A stretch of 41,141 bases of DNA from an uncultured Pseudomonadota bacterium (lineage in GTDB: Bacteria > Pseudomonadota > Alphaproteobacteria > UBA3830), in the NCBI GenBank assembly GCA_902796155.1, contig CADBNZ010000008.1, forward strand, positions 1 to 41,141. The letters run 5' to 3'. The first letter of the stretch is position 1. Each line of letters begins with the position of its first letter. The notes under the pieces are model-generated. The model was not told the DNA's origin. It worked only from the letters and a program-made list of their open reading frames with translations, and made no database searches. This document shows positions 1 to 9,548 of the stretch, piece by piece. Position numbers and translations under genes: made by a program.

Positions 1-1
1 A

Positions 2-145
2 AAATTTGTAAAACAGATCTTGGCTAAAAGAGGCATGCTGCAAGAACTGAATGAATACGAAAACGGAAAAGTGAAAAGGAGAAATCCGAAAGTAATAGTC
101 GATAACGAAAGGGAAAAGCGATATTTGGAAATAATCATAACATGA
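2..145 (+). CDS. C-terminal fragment of an unrecognised protein (cut by window edge)
   Basis: An open frame enters from the left edge and runs 47 codons to a TGA at 143-145. The visible tail is strongly charged and rich in Lys, Arg, Glu and Asn, ending LEIIIT. I do not recognise a family. The charge pattern and the terminase-like gene 5 kb away would fit a phage or plasmid protein, but that is only context. The start lies outside the window, so neither length nor function can be judged. Confidence 0.4.
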   Translation, partial: KFVKQILAKRGMLQELNEYENGKVKRRNPKVIVDNEREKRYLEIIIT

Positions 146-495
146 TAAAACGTCTGTTTTGAGGCATTTTTGTCGGGGTTTGGGGGATTAGGGGCTTGAG
201 CTTGCCTAATGCACTGAAAAAAATATTTTCGTTTTTCATTTTTGAGAGCCGTTTGGGGGCGCAAATTTCTTATTTTGGGGCGTACCCCTTTCAATCCCCA
301 AATTAGTGCTGGACTAAAAACGGCATAATATCGTTATTTATCAATATATTATCAACACAAAATCCCCAAAACCCCAAATCCCCAACGGTTTTCGTAATTT
401 TTGAAGATTCTCTTATTTTCATAAAAGCATGGTTGTACTTGAACACATGAAATTGAAATGATAGTGTTACTATTTTTACGCTCGTTGTATCTTCG
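146..495. other. Gene-free spacer with G-run and C-run tracts
   Basis: No convincing reading frame is present. The visible structure is a G-rich tract at 175-194 (runs of 4, 5 and 4 G) and a C-rich tract at 361-386 (runs of 4, 4 and 4 C). The two are near-complementary over about 15 bases, so they could pair across about 170 bases. Shorter C-runs lie at about 286-300. This could be the decayed edge of a mobile element. I see no clear terminator or promoter. Confidence 0.5.
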
Positions 496-3400
496 CTAAA
501 ACATATTATGTGGTTCTATTCCTTTATCTTTTAGTATTTTCCAAAGTCTTTGCAACGATTCTTCTTTATTGTAGTAGAATGCTGATTCACGTATTCTGAA
601 AAATTCCCATCCGCATCGCTCAAGTTGCCGTTGTCTTTGCATATCATCCTAATAATTATCTTGATTATGCCAATGATCTCCATCACATTCTACCGCTAAA
701 CGCGCATTTCCTCCTATCACGACAATATCGATGTGTTTCCCTGCGACTTCATATTGCGGTAGTATTTGATATCCTTTACGCATTATTTCCAATGCAACAT
801 CTATCTCAAACCAACTGTCAAACGGTTTTGATGGTTTTTATATTATTTCGTTTTCCTTTAGATTGATGTGCAATTTTTTCTAATTCCTCTCCTAATATTC
901 CATTAACTGCATTTATATTTCTATTTTCAAAAAATTCTAGTAAACGACGACGAAGACATGAAGTACTTAGATCTCCAATTTTTACAGAATGAAATAATAT
1001 TACTTGTTCTTTTGCTCGACTCATTGCCACATTGAATCTTTGTTCATCTGTCTTTTTTTGTTAAAGCAGTAAATTGAACATTAGGAGCTGCCAGCATAGA
1101 TAACAAAATAATATCTTTTTCATTCCCTTGGAATTGAGATGGAACACCACATATTATTTCATGTTTTTCATACTGTTCAGTGCTTAATCTTTGACTTAAT
1201 TGACTTTGTATTAGTTCAGCCTGCGCTTTTCCCTGTAAGGCAATAATGCCGATACTTTTATTACCATATCTTTCATCAATACAGATTTGCTCTATTTTAC
1301 TAACGATTGCATCTGCTTCTGGCCTATTTATTACTTTTTCTCCTTTTCCTTCCCTATAACCTTCAGCAACAAACATATTTTCAAGTGGCGGCAAACGATT
1401 TGCACCATATTGTTTAAGCGGAATCAGCGGTGTATTAGAATAGCAAAGATTATTGCTGAACCTTATTATTTCTGGCATACACCTGAAATGCTCTCTTAAA
1501 ACTATCTGGCTACTATTAAAAACAGCGTTGCCGACATCAAATAAACTGTAATCACAATTAAAACGAACTTTAAAAGAACCAAAATCGCTCAGATATTCAT
1601 TCATCAATTGATCGGTTTTGCTTCGATCAATCCCAACGTTTTCAGGACTAATTTGTTTATCATCTCCAACTATAAGAATCTTTTTAGCAAAATAAAATAA
1701 AGGAAGGGAATCAATTCCACATTGAGATGCTTCGTCTACTATTATTATATCAAAAATTTCTGGAGCTGCTGATAAATTATCCCAAACATTATAAAGTGGC
1801 ATAATCCATGCGGGAATAGCTTCACGACAACCGCTAAGATGTTCTTGAGCTGATTTTCTCCATTTATTTGCATGCTTACCTGTGCCTTTTCCTAATTTTT
1901 CTAAGGCTTTTTTCCAATGAGCAGCATGTTCTTTTTGTTCAGGTGTTAATCTATTAATACAAAAATCCCAAGATTTTAATTCAGCTAATTTTTGTATACT
2001 GTCTTTTATTCCATCTTCTATATCTTCCAGACTCTCTTTAATTTCTGAAATATTATTCTTGTTTATATAAGTTTCTATCCAATTTTTTGCTTGCGACCAA
2101 TACCAAGCATTTTCCAACTGTTCTTTTATTCTATTTTCCCAAATTGTATCATTATATGATTGCTCTATTTCGTTCATGGTACATGGAATTTTTTCTTTTA
2201 ATTCTGCTACAATATCCTTCAGCTCTGAAAATTCGTTTTTCATTTTAAGAAGATTGTCCAAACGAATTTTTGCTTTGCGATATTTTTCAGTATTAAATTG
2301 CTCTATTGCAGTTAATAATTCAGAAACTATAGGATGAGCATTATTTTTATCAATAATCACCTGTAATTGTTTCTTTACCTTATTGATTACTGTATAACTG
2401 CATTTCTGCTTTATATTATTTAGATCAGAAATCGATATAGTTGTATACTTAGAAAGATCGGTTTTGCTTATATCTGAAAATAAATTGTTTACCTCTGAAA
2501 TATCTTTTAAAATTTTAATCTTTCTTTCAATTTCTCGTAGCTTGATATCTTCAGAAATATCCATAAACTCACAAAGTAAATCTTTTATAATTTCTATATT
2601 ATAGTGATACTTAGAACAATTTATCAATATATTCAAATCCTCAATTGTTTTTTGACAAAATTGACCGTTTATTTTTATCTTATCAAATATATATGTACAT
2701 TTGCGTATATTTCTAGGTTTAAGTAGATTTAATCGACTTAAACTATGTCCTTCTTCCATATATTTTTTAAGAATTTTGGCATCTTCATAAATGCCTGCTA
2801 TCGTTAGTTCCAGAGGATAATCTATTTGATAATTATTTGCTGTTCCCTCGGAAATTCTAACTTCTTTTATGCAGTTATTTATCTCTTCTAAAATTCCATC
2901 ATAATTAGTTTCATTCCCATCAGAGATATTTTCGAATTCTGCGTTTATCCAATCTTCTTTATGTCGTAATAGGATAGCTTCTTTCTTGCTTTCTAACTTT
3001 TTAGTCAGTTGCAAAATTGAAATGAGATCATTAATAGATAATTTGGATAACTCATCGTTTTTATCTAAATCTTTCAAACTTGAGGCTTGAAGTGGAGGCA
3101 ACTCAGCAATCAAACTATCAAAAATTTCTGGTATTACAGTTATATCTTCAAAATCTTTCGATAATTCATCTCTTATATTATAAAACTTCCTCATTCCTCC
3201 TAAAATTCCCAGCATTTTGCTGGTGGATAAATTAAATTCTGCCTCCAAGACGATTTTATCTTTAAACCAAGCATATTTTTCCAACTCTTCATTAATTCTT
3301 TGTACGATTTCAGACGCCGTTCCGTTATATCGTCCTCTGCCAACTGATTGTTTGAAAGTTTCAGATTTTATAATACCTTCCAGTTGCCTATCTTTTTTCG

Positions 3401-4830
3401 CTTTTTCTCTCCTTAATTGATCTAAATTTTGACGGATTTTACTAATTTGATAATTAATTTTTTCACTATTCCATCGGTTACTTGAGTCTAAAATTGCACT
3501 AATACCACCTTCTAGTATCCTTTTTTCTTCTGTATTATTTCCAAGTAAACTAATAACAAGATTTTTCAATGAATCCGGTATTTTATCTCTCAAAACTTTC
3601 AATGCTGTCGCGGTTTTTGCTGTAACAAGTATTCTATTGCCAGTTGCTAACAAATGACATATCAAATTTGCAATAGTATGTGATTTCCCAGTGCCTGGAG
3701 GTCCTTGAACTACAACTCCGCTGGTGGATTTAATCCTATCGATAATTTTCTCTTGTGCTTCATTATAAGGTAATGGGAAAAAAAGCTCGTCTGCATCAAT
3801 ACTTATATTGTTGCTATTTTCTTGTTCAGCTACACCGCTATGCTCATTTCCTATACTTGTAAGTTCTCTGAACAAAGCAGGTATTTTCCCTCCTTCATTA
3901 ATTTGATGAATAATATCTTCTAAAATCTTTTTTAAACCTATTTGAGGACGATCTCTTAAAATACTTGCAAGAGAAAATGTTATGGTTGGTTTGTTACTAA
4001 CATTGCCTATTCGTTCAAGAACAGGCGAGTATTCACCATCGCCAAATATTGTGTTCAACGCTTCCTTTAAGATTTTATCAATATTTTCTTGAGTAAGTGA
4101 GCTGTCATCCTCCAATAATTTTTTTACTGCCTCTTCAGTTTCTCTGTTTATATTGTCTTCAAGCATTTCAAATTCAGGATATCGATTCCCCATATCGGAA
4201 GACAAACGAACTGTAAGTTCTGATTTTTGAGCATCTAATTCAATTTCTGTTTTTCGAAACAAGCAAATGCCTTGTTATCGTATTACCATCTTTGTTTTTA
4301 TATTGTAAAAGTCCTAAACCTAAAATTAATTCGTATTGTTCCTTATTCTTATTTAATGCTTGGCGAATTGCAAAAAGCTTCTGATAATACTTTTCTTCTT
4401 TTTTCCATTTATCATGTTGACTTTTCCATTCTCCCCATTGTTTTAAGTATTTATCAAAATTCAATTTTACTTGTGGATAATTCAATAACTTTCTCTCGAA
4501 TTTTTCAAATTTAGATTCCTCAAAAATATTATCTCTCAATTGAGGTTTTGAATCGTCGTCTTCTTCAACGATCCATTGAACGCATATTTCAGGTATACTA
4601 GGTTTAACAGGTTCTTGTTTACGCCGAACTTTTAACAACTCATCATCTGTATTTGACCAATCCTTTAAAGTACAATTTGTATCAACCAAATCGCTAAACC
4701 ATAAAATATTTTCTTCTCCGTAATCAGTAGGTATGTATAAAATGGCCTTACGAGTTGCCTGTGTTATCTTTAACAAATATTCAATAAGTTTGGATTGTTT
4801 TTCTTTTCTACCTATATCATATTTAGACAT
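496..4830 (-). pseudogene. Broken SF1 (Upf1-like) helicase with C-terminal Vsr/DUF559-like nuclease
   Basis: The pieces form one gene of about 1,440 codons split over several frames. Residues 1-196 (4830-4240) are an N-terminal domain. The frame then changes at an A-run near 4255, and 1044-4262 carries the helicase. Its motifs are Walker A GPPGTGKS, Walker B IIVDEASQ, GDDKQ and LREHFRCMPE, with a long coiled-coil-like insert between them. A second shift at the A7 run near 1046 separates it from the next piece, which continues DEQRFNVAMSRAKEQ, the usual SF1 motif VI. A third shift near 845 leads to PFDSWFEIDVALEI, then IDIVV, RLAVECDGDHWH, a TAG stop near 651, DMQRQRQLERCGWEFFRIR and the TAG end at 496-498. 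That last part is the PD-(D/E)XK nuclease seen in Vsr-like/DUF559/MTES_1575 proteins. Such helicase-nuclease fusions are often found in defence islands. Sequencing error at the homopolymers cannot be excluded for two of the shifts. Confidence 0.85.
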
Positions 4831-5084
4831 ATTTTTTTCCTAATAATTGGGGAGCGCTACTCTTTATGATAACAAAATAATGTTACTATTATATTAAGGT
4901 ACTGTAAACCAATTGAATCGATGCGGACGCGAAGCCCCCGTAATTTCGCTAGCGGCAGAAATTTTTATTTTGGTTAACTTTACCGACGAATAGGGACTAA
5001 ATAGGACTGTATCAGCCTTGTCTGCATCTGAAATTTGAGTGTTAAGTTTACTTTTTGGCTTTTCCGTATTTCCCGAAAAAATGA

Positions 5085-5110
5085 TATAATTCTATATATC
5101 GCAAGGAGGT
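5085..5110 (+). promoter_or_regulatory. Candidate -10 box and strong Shine-Dalgarno of the terminase-like gene
   Basis: A perfect TATAAT lies at 5085-5090, and a consensus AAGGAGG at about 5103-5109 lies a few bases before the ATG at 5115. No good -35 hexamer is found at 17 bases. A weak TTTCCG lies 18 bases upstream. The ribosome site is stronger than that of most genes in the window and fixes the start. Only about 18-20 bases separate the end of the -10 box from the Shine-Dalgarno, so the leader would be very short. Confidence 0.5.
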
Positions 5111-5114
5111 AGTC

Positions 5115-5534
5115 ATGGCATTAATGAAGAAATCGGAATTAGCGCAAAAGTTGGGCGTTTCCAGGGCTTATATTTCAAAGCTCATCAAAGAAGGGAAATT
5201 GAAAGAGCAAGGGAAATTAGTCGATGATGAATCGCTGAACAGGTATAAAAGCCTAAAAGATCAGTTATTAGAAGCGAAATTGCATAATGAGGAGCTGAAA
5301 GGCGAGCTTTTGAGGGAGCGAGTAAAAGAAATCGAAAGCAAATATATTCCCAAAAATGAAGCTATAGCAGTATTTGAGGAACGAGCGAACACTGTCCGCA
5401 ACGCAGTGCTTAAAATTCCAGACAGAGTAGCTGAGGCAATAGCTTTAATGACGGATATAAGAGCGATCGATCAACTTTTAAGGGATGAAATAAGGGCAAC
5501 TCTATTCCGAATAAGCGAAGGAGCAAAAGAGTAA
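5115..5534 (+). CDS. Phage terminase small subunit, Nu1-like DNA-packaging protein
   Basis: The product is 139 residues. The N-terminus has a winged-helix/helix-turn-helix signature (ELAQKLGVSRAYISKLIKEG, about residues 8-27). A charged helix (about 45-75) follows, then the segment KYIPKNEAIAVFEERANTVR and KIPDRVAEAI. This order and length match the lambda Nu1/Phage_Nu1 family, in which the small subunit recognises phage DNA at pac/cos and brings in the large terminase ATPase. No large subunit, portal or capsid gene is visible on either side, so it is an isolated remnant or has been kept for another role, for example as a DNA-binding regulator. The AGGAGG site supports translation. It lies between a broken helicase-nuclease gene and the 3' side of tRNA-Ser. 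Confidence 0.75.
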   Translation: MALMKKSELAQKLGVSRAYISKLIKEGKLKEQGKLVDDESLNRYKSLKDQLLEAKLHNEELKGELLRERVKEIESKYIPKNEAIAVFEERANTVRNAVLKIPDRVAEAIALMTDIRAIDQLLRDEIRATLFRISEGAKE

Positions 5535-6042
5535 ATCGCAAAATGAGTACCCCAACGCCATGAGAACCGATTTAATGAGTTTTTTCTTTTAGCAAGGACT
5601 CAATATCTGTACAATGATTCGCAGTTGGTATGGAAAAATCTTTTTTAATCCGAGGTGGTTTTACTTTATAGCATCAACCTTTAAGGGGTACTTTTAGGGG
5701 TATATTTCAGAAATTTGAAATCAAAAACACTGAAATATTAGAGTTCTTAAACGATGGACAGGAGTCCCTAGGGGACGCCAAGTTTGTATCTAAAAAAATT
5801 AATTTAATGTTCCTATTTAACTTTTTTGAGCCAACACAGGCGTGATTGTGATCGATACCACAGAACAAGAAACTAGATATTATTTAGAAGTTTTTAAGGA
5901 CGGTCATGGAAAGAGAAGATATGCTGCAGCGTTTGTTATAGGCAAAAACAGTAATGGTCTACAGACTGGAAAACAAATAATTATGTTCATCAAAAAAATT
6001 CGATTGTTAATTGATTAGAATAGCAGATATAAATACATCATC
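5535..6042. other. Mostly gene-free spacer between terminase-like gene and tRNA-Ser
   Basis: The stretch has no gene that I recognise. A 59-codon open frame (5842-6018, listed separately) is the only candidate. The adjoining tRNA-Ser presents its 3' end to this region, which is where site-specific integrases usually act. I saw no second copy of the tRNA 3' end in the window and no integrase. Confidence 0.45.
5842..6018 (+). CDS. Possible small protein or gene remnant of unknown function
   Basis: A GTG-started frame of 58 residues begins VIVIDTTEQETRYYLEVFKD and ends KKIRLLID. An in-frame TGA at 5827-5829 limits it upstream. There is no obvious Shine-Dalgarno, so it may be the remnant of a longer gene. 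The composition looks protein-like (alternating charged and hydrophobic residues), but no family is recognised. Chance is a real alternative at this length. Confidence 0.2.
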   Translation: MIVIDTTEQETRYYLEVFKDGHGKRRYAAAFVIGKNSNGLQTGKQIIMFIKKIRLLID

Positions 6043-6131
6043 TGGCGGAGAGAGCGAGATTCGAACTCGCGAAGGGGGATACCCTTGCCGGTTTTCAAGA
6101 CCGGTGCCTTAAACCACTCGGCCATCTCTCC
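6043..6131 (-). tRNA. tRNA-Ser(UGA)
   Basis: The minus strand folds as a class II tRNA of 89 nt with encoded CCA. The acceptor pairs GGAGAGA with TCTCTCC, followed by discriminator G and CCA (complement at 6043-6045). The D-arm has GGCCGAGTGG. The anticodon stem-loop is CGGTCTTGAAAACCG, with anticodon TGA. A long variable arm (AAGGGTATCCCCCTT) and the T-loop GTTCGAATC are clear. It closely resembles Escherichia coli tRNA-Ser(UGA). Its 3' end faces the accessory region at 1-6042, so it is a candidate integration site. Confidence 0.96.
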
Positions 6132-6144
6132 GCAATGCAGTAAA

Positions 6145-6169
6145 CTGCAGTAGAACTACTCTACTGCAG
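6145..6169 (-). terminator. Hairpin after the MFS transporter gene
   Basis: A perfect 10-base-pair inverted repeat CTGCAGTAGA / TCTACTGCAG has a 5-base loop and lies 9 bases beyond the transporter stop codon. On the minus strand it is followed only by a short T stretch (TTTA), so it is a weak intrinsic terminator. On the plus strand it is followed by AATTATTTTTA. It separates the transporter transcript from tRNA-Ser. Confidence 0.55.
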
Positions 6170-6177
6170 AATTATTT

Positions 6178-7482
6178 TTAGTACTCGCTGTCTTCTTTCC
6201 AAATAAACAGCGCGACTGCTGTCAATCCTGCAGATATTATGAATAATACAGCAGGAATGGTCGGATCACCACTCCATTTTATCAAATATGTAGCCAAAGT
6301 AGGAGCGTATGCACCGAAAGCTGCCATAGCGAAGTTGTGAGCGATCGAAACGCCGATCAAACGTACTCTTGTAGGCAGCATTGAGCAGATAGTCGCCGGA
6401 ATTGGTCCGTAATACATTGAGAACAGGAATATAATCCCCATTTCTCCGAGAAGGGCGCTAACAAATGTCGCCGATTCTACCATGTAATCAAAAAACGGAA
6501 AAGCCAAAGCTGATAATGAAACGCACGCAATCAACATTTGTATACGCTTTCCTAAACGATCGGCAAGCCATCCTCCAAGCAATATGGACAATCCAAACAC
6601 TGTCATGTTTATAGATTGAATTATAAATACGGATTCTTTTTCAAGATGAAGGATTGTTTCAAAATATGTTGTAAAGAAAATCGCTATGAGGAAATATCCG
6701 CAGGCTGTAAGAACATCTGTGATGGTTATGAGGGTTACGCCTTTCCAATGGTTAAGGAATAAATTGCGCAGAAGTCCTTTCTTTTTATTCTCATCTATTT
6801 CACTTTTCTGTTGAGCGATAAATTCTTTTGGATCATCAAGTTTGAGTTTGACATATTCAGCTATAAATGTTCCTAAGAAACTGATTATGAAAGGGATTCT
6901 CCAACCGATAGTTTCCAATTGTTCCGGCGTGAAGATTTTTGCCATGATTGTTGCAACAATAGCGCCCAAAATAAAACCTGTTACCAAGCTGAACGGCGCC
7001 CAAGCCGAATACGTGGATTTTTTAGATGGGCTGGAATGCTCGTAGAGGAACACGATTGTGCCTGTAAAACCGCCTCCGAGTGCCAATCCCTGCACGATTC
7101 TTACAATTGTGAGGATAATACCTGCCCATATACCTATTGTTTCATAGGTAGGTAAAAAGCCCATAAGAGCTGTAGGGATAGCCATCATATAAATTGATAT
7201 AACAAGAGCTTTTTTACGTCCATATATATCTCCTATGTATCCAAAAAGCACTGCTCCGATAGGACGAGCGATGAGACCTGATGCAAAAGCTCCAAATGAT
7301 GCAATTATTTCTTGAAAATCGTCTCCTGATGGAAAGAATAATTTACCGATGATTGTTGCAAAAAATCCGTATACCGCAAAGTCATACCATTCCAAGGCAC
7401 TTCCCGCGACACACGATATAATCACCTTTTTCATTTTGCTAAATTCTGATTCGTTTCTACTACTTACAGTATTTGTTGACAT
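6178..7482 (-). CDS. MFS transporter, metabolite:H+ symporter (ProP/KgtP-like) family
   Basis: The product is 434 residues, a normal length for the MHS branch of the major facilitator superfamily. The N-terminal signature SALEWYDFAVYGFFA is typical of ProP, KgtP and CitA relatives. The loop 2-3 motif appears as GYIGDIYGRKKALVIS, and its repeat in the second half as GGWLADRLGKRIQ. About 12 hydrophobic segments are visible. The protein would sit in the inner membrane and import a compatible solute or organic acid with protons. The substrate cannot be told from sequence alone. The start at 7482 is chosen because TTAGGAGTTAGAAG lies just before that ATG; an upstream start at 7527 lacks such a site. 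The gene stands alone, is followed by a hairpin, and is divergent from rpoH. Confidence 0.88.
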   Translation of the reverse strand: MSTNTVSSRNESEFSKMKKVIISCVAGSALEWYDFAVYGFFATIIGKLFFPSGDDFQEIIASFGAFASGLIARPIGAVLFGYIGDIYGRKKALVISIYMMAIPTALMGFLPTYETIGIWAGIILTIVRIVQGLALGGGFTGTIVFLYEHSSPSKKSTYSAWAPFSLVTGFILGAIVATIMAKIFTPEQLETIGWRIPFIISFLGTFIAEYVKLKLDDPKEFIAQQKSEIDENKKKGLLRNLFLNHWKGVTLITITDVLTACGYFLIAIFFTTYFETILHLEKESVFIIQSINMTVFGLSILLGGWLADRLGKRIQMLIACVSLSALAFPFFDYMVESATFVSALLGEMGIIFLFSMYYGPIPATICSMLPTRVRLIGVSIAHNFAMAAFGAYAPTLATYLIKWSGDPTIPAVLFIISAGLTAVALFIWKEDSEY

Positions 7483-7666
7483 TCTTCTAACTCCTAAAAA
7501 AATAAAAGAACCTAAAACTTCTATCATAAAAAGATAAAATTCTCAATATATTGGTCAATAGTCTCTGATATTTTATGCCTCTGGTATAAACGATGGAAAA
7601 AATGCTATTCTGAAAATGAGAAGCAAGTTACGTTGTTGCGTAGTATTATGTGTAGTGAGTGTAAAA

Positions 7667-8614
7667 ATGGTCGGAAGATTCAGTGGATTATATAACGAAG
7701 AAGCTCTTTCGCTTTATATGGAGGAAATCAAAAAATTTCCTATCCTTGGGCAGGATGAAGAATACGAACTTGCAACACGATGGAAGGAAAAAGGCGATAA
7801 GCGCGCTATGGATAAACTCATCAAAAGCCATCTACGACTTGTAGCAAAAATTGCTCGCGGATATTCCGGATATGGTCTTTCTCAAGCAGATCTTATAGCA
7901 GAAGGAAACATTGGCATAATGCATGCTTTACAGCATTTCGATCCGAGCGTCGGATATCGTTTTTCAACGTACGCAATGTGGTGGATAAAGTCGAAAATCA
8001 GGGATTTTATATATAATTCGTGGTCTATAGTTAAACTTGCGGGCTCAAAAGATAATAAAAAAGTATTTTTCGGACTTAATAAAGCGAAAAGAGCTCTCGG
8101 AATAGACAAGGTTTCCGATGAGAACGCAAAGCTTGTCGCAGAAAAAATGAAAGTCGATGAAGACGATATCATAACCTTGGAAAAACGCTTCACGAATAGA
8201 GATTTTTCTGCAAATACTCCAATGGGAGAAGACAGCAATAGTTCATATCAGGATTTTATTGCAGATATGTCCCAATCCCAAGAAGAACAACTGCTGGAAC
8301 AACAGGAGCACGAATACCGCAAGAAAATTTTGCATGAGGCGCTGAATACACTGAACAAACGAGAATATGATATAGTTTCTGCATATCGTTTGAATACTCC
8401 AACCAAAAGTTTGCGTGAAATAAGTAAGGAAATGAATTTGTCAGCGGAACGTGTCAGACAAATCGAGAATGCTGCATTTATGAAATTACAGAGGCATATA
8501 AGAAATGTCGAATGGAATATGGAAAACCTTGGCAACAATAATAAAGACGGTAGCGGTTCTTCTTATCAAAATATAGCGAAATGCTTCGCAAACGTACTTT
8601 TAATTATCGGATAG
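7667..8614 (+). CDS. rpoH: RNA polymerase sigma-32 factor (heat shock sigma factor)
   Basis: This is a sigma-70-class protein of about 315 residues. Region 1.2 (LSLYMEEIKKFPILGQDEEY), region 2 (DLIAEGNIGIMHALQHFDP, FSTYAMWWIKSKIRDFI) and region 4 (LREISKEMNLSAERVRQIEN) are in order. The segment after region 2.4, SWSIVKLAGSKDNKKVFFGL, is the counterpart of the RpoH box (QRKLFFNLR in E. coli), which marks sigma-32. It would direct RNA polymerase to heat-shock promoters such as those of chaperones and proteases. The start at 7667 aligns best with the family. An in-frame ATG at 7616 would add 17 Cys- and Val-rich residues and looks less likely. The C-terminal tail after region 4 (about 35 residues, Asn/Gly-rich) is longer than usual. 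Confidence 0.9.
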   Translation: MVGRFSGLYNEEALSLYMEEIKKFPILGQDEEYELATRWKEKGDKRAMDKLIKSHLRLVAKIARGYSGYGLSQADLIAEGNIGIMHALQHFDPSVGYRFSTYAMWWIKSKIRDFIYNSWSIVKLAGSKDNKKVFFGLNKAKRALGIDKVSDENAKLVAEKMKVDEDDIITLEKRFTNRDFSANTPMGEDSNSSYQDFIADMSQSQEEQLLEQQEHEYRKKILHEALNTLNKREYDIVSAYRLNTPTKSLREISKEMNLSAERVRQIENAAFMKLQRHIRNVEWNMENLGNNNKDGSGSSYQNIAKCFANVLLIIG

Positions 8615-8657
8615 TTGAGCATAGAAAACTAGCAAGCAAAAAATTAATAGAAACAAT

Positions 8658-9548
8658 TTATATCTTCGGGAAATATTCAGGCAGGGGAGCGATAATTTCC
8701 AGTTTCATTCCTTCAATATTTACCTTATAAGCATGCAAGAATAATTCTTGATGAAGCGAGTTCTTGTTGTATTTTTTATCGCCTAAAATCGGGGCATGTA
8801 AAGTCTCAGCGCAATGGACTCGCAGCTGATGCTTTCGACCCGTTTGTGGCTGGAGTTCAAGCAAAGTATAGTATTTAAACTGCTGATCAGAAATTTTTCT
8901 GGGAAGATATTTCGTTATCGCGCGTTGACCTTCTCCATTTAACGCAACTCTTATTTTTTCTTCGCCACCAACAATAGTTTTTTGCAAAAAATTATCGATA
9001 GTTCCAGCTGTTTTTATTTTTCCATCGACTATTGCGAGATAAGTTTTGTGAATCTTATTTTCTCTAAATAATCTGGTTAGTTTTTGCGCCGCAAGTCTTC
9101 CTTTTGCTATTAATAAAATTCCGGAAGTATCTTTATCTATTCTATGCACAAGTTTTAAATCGTTTCTATAAAAGTTCATCATGGTTTCTACAGAGATTTT
9201 TACTTTAGATCCCATCTGAACTGAAAGATTTGTGGGTTTATTTATTGCAATAAGATCTTCGTTTTCGAAAACAATCATTTGCTTGAATTGTTCCAGCAAT
9301 TTTTGATTTTTTGATTCGTCATTATTGGCTTTTTTCAAATCGGTTGGAGAATTTTTATTTGCGAAAATTTGTACAATATCACCTTTATTGAGATGGTCAG
9401 AAGCCTGCGAGCGTTTCCCGTTCACTTTTACTTTTTTTGTGCGAAAAATTTTCTGTAAAAAAGTATAACTTACTTCTCCGAAAACATTCGCGACAATTTT
9501 ATCAGCTCGCAAACCATTTTCTTCTGCAACAACTATGTGCTCAATCAT
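8658..9548 (-). CDS. rluC: RluA-family 23S rRNA pseudouridine synthase (RluC-like)
   Basis: The product is 296 residues. An N-terminal S4 RNA-binding domain (about 12-65, with FLQKIFRTKKVKVNGKR) is followed by the catalytic domain. The catalytic motif is HRIDKDTSG, with the nucleophilic Asp at residue 138. The family motif near the C-terminus reads PQTGRKHQLRVH. The enzyme isomerises specific uridines of 23S rRNA. RluC (positions 955/2504/2580 in E. coli) is the best guess because of length and S4 domain, but RluD-type specificity cannot be excluded. The start codon overlaps the alaS stop as ATGA, so the two are translationally coupled with alaS upstream. It converges on rpoH. Confidence 0.85.
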   Translation of the reverse strand: MIEHIVVAEENGLRADKIVANVFGEVSYTFLQKIFRTKKVKVNGKRSQASDHLNKGDIVQIFANKNSPTDLKKANNDESKNQKLLEQFKQMIVFENEDLIAINKPTNLSVQMGSKVKISVETMMNFYRNDLKLVHRIDKDTSGILLIAKGRLAAQKLTRLFRENKIHKTYLAIVDGKIKTAGTIDNFLQKTIVGGEEKIRVALNGEGQRAITKYLPRKISDQQFKYYTLLELQPQTGRKHQLRVHCAETLHAPILGDKKYNKNSLHQELFLHAYKVNIEGMKLEIIAPLPEYFPKI

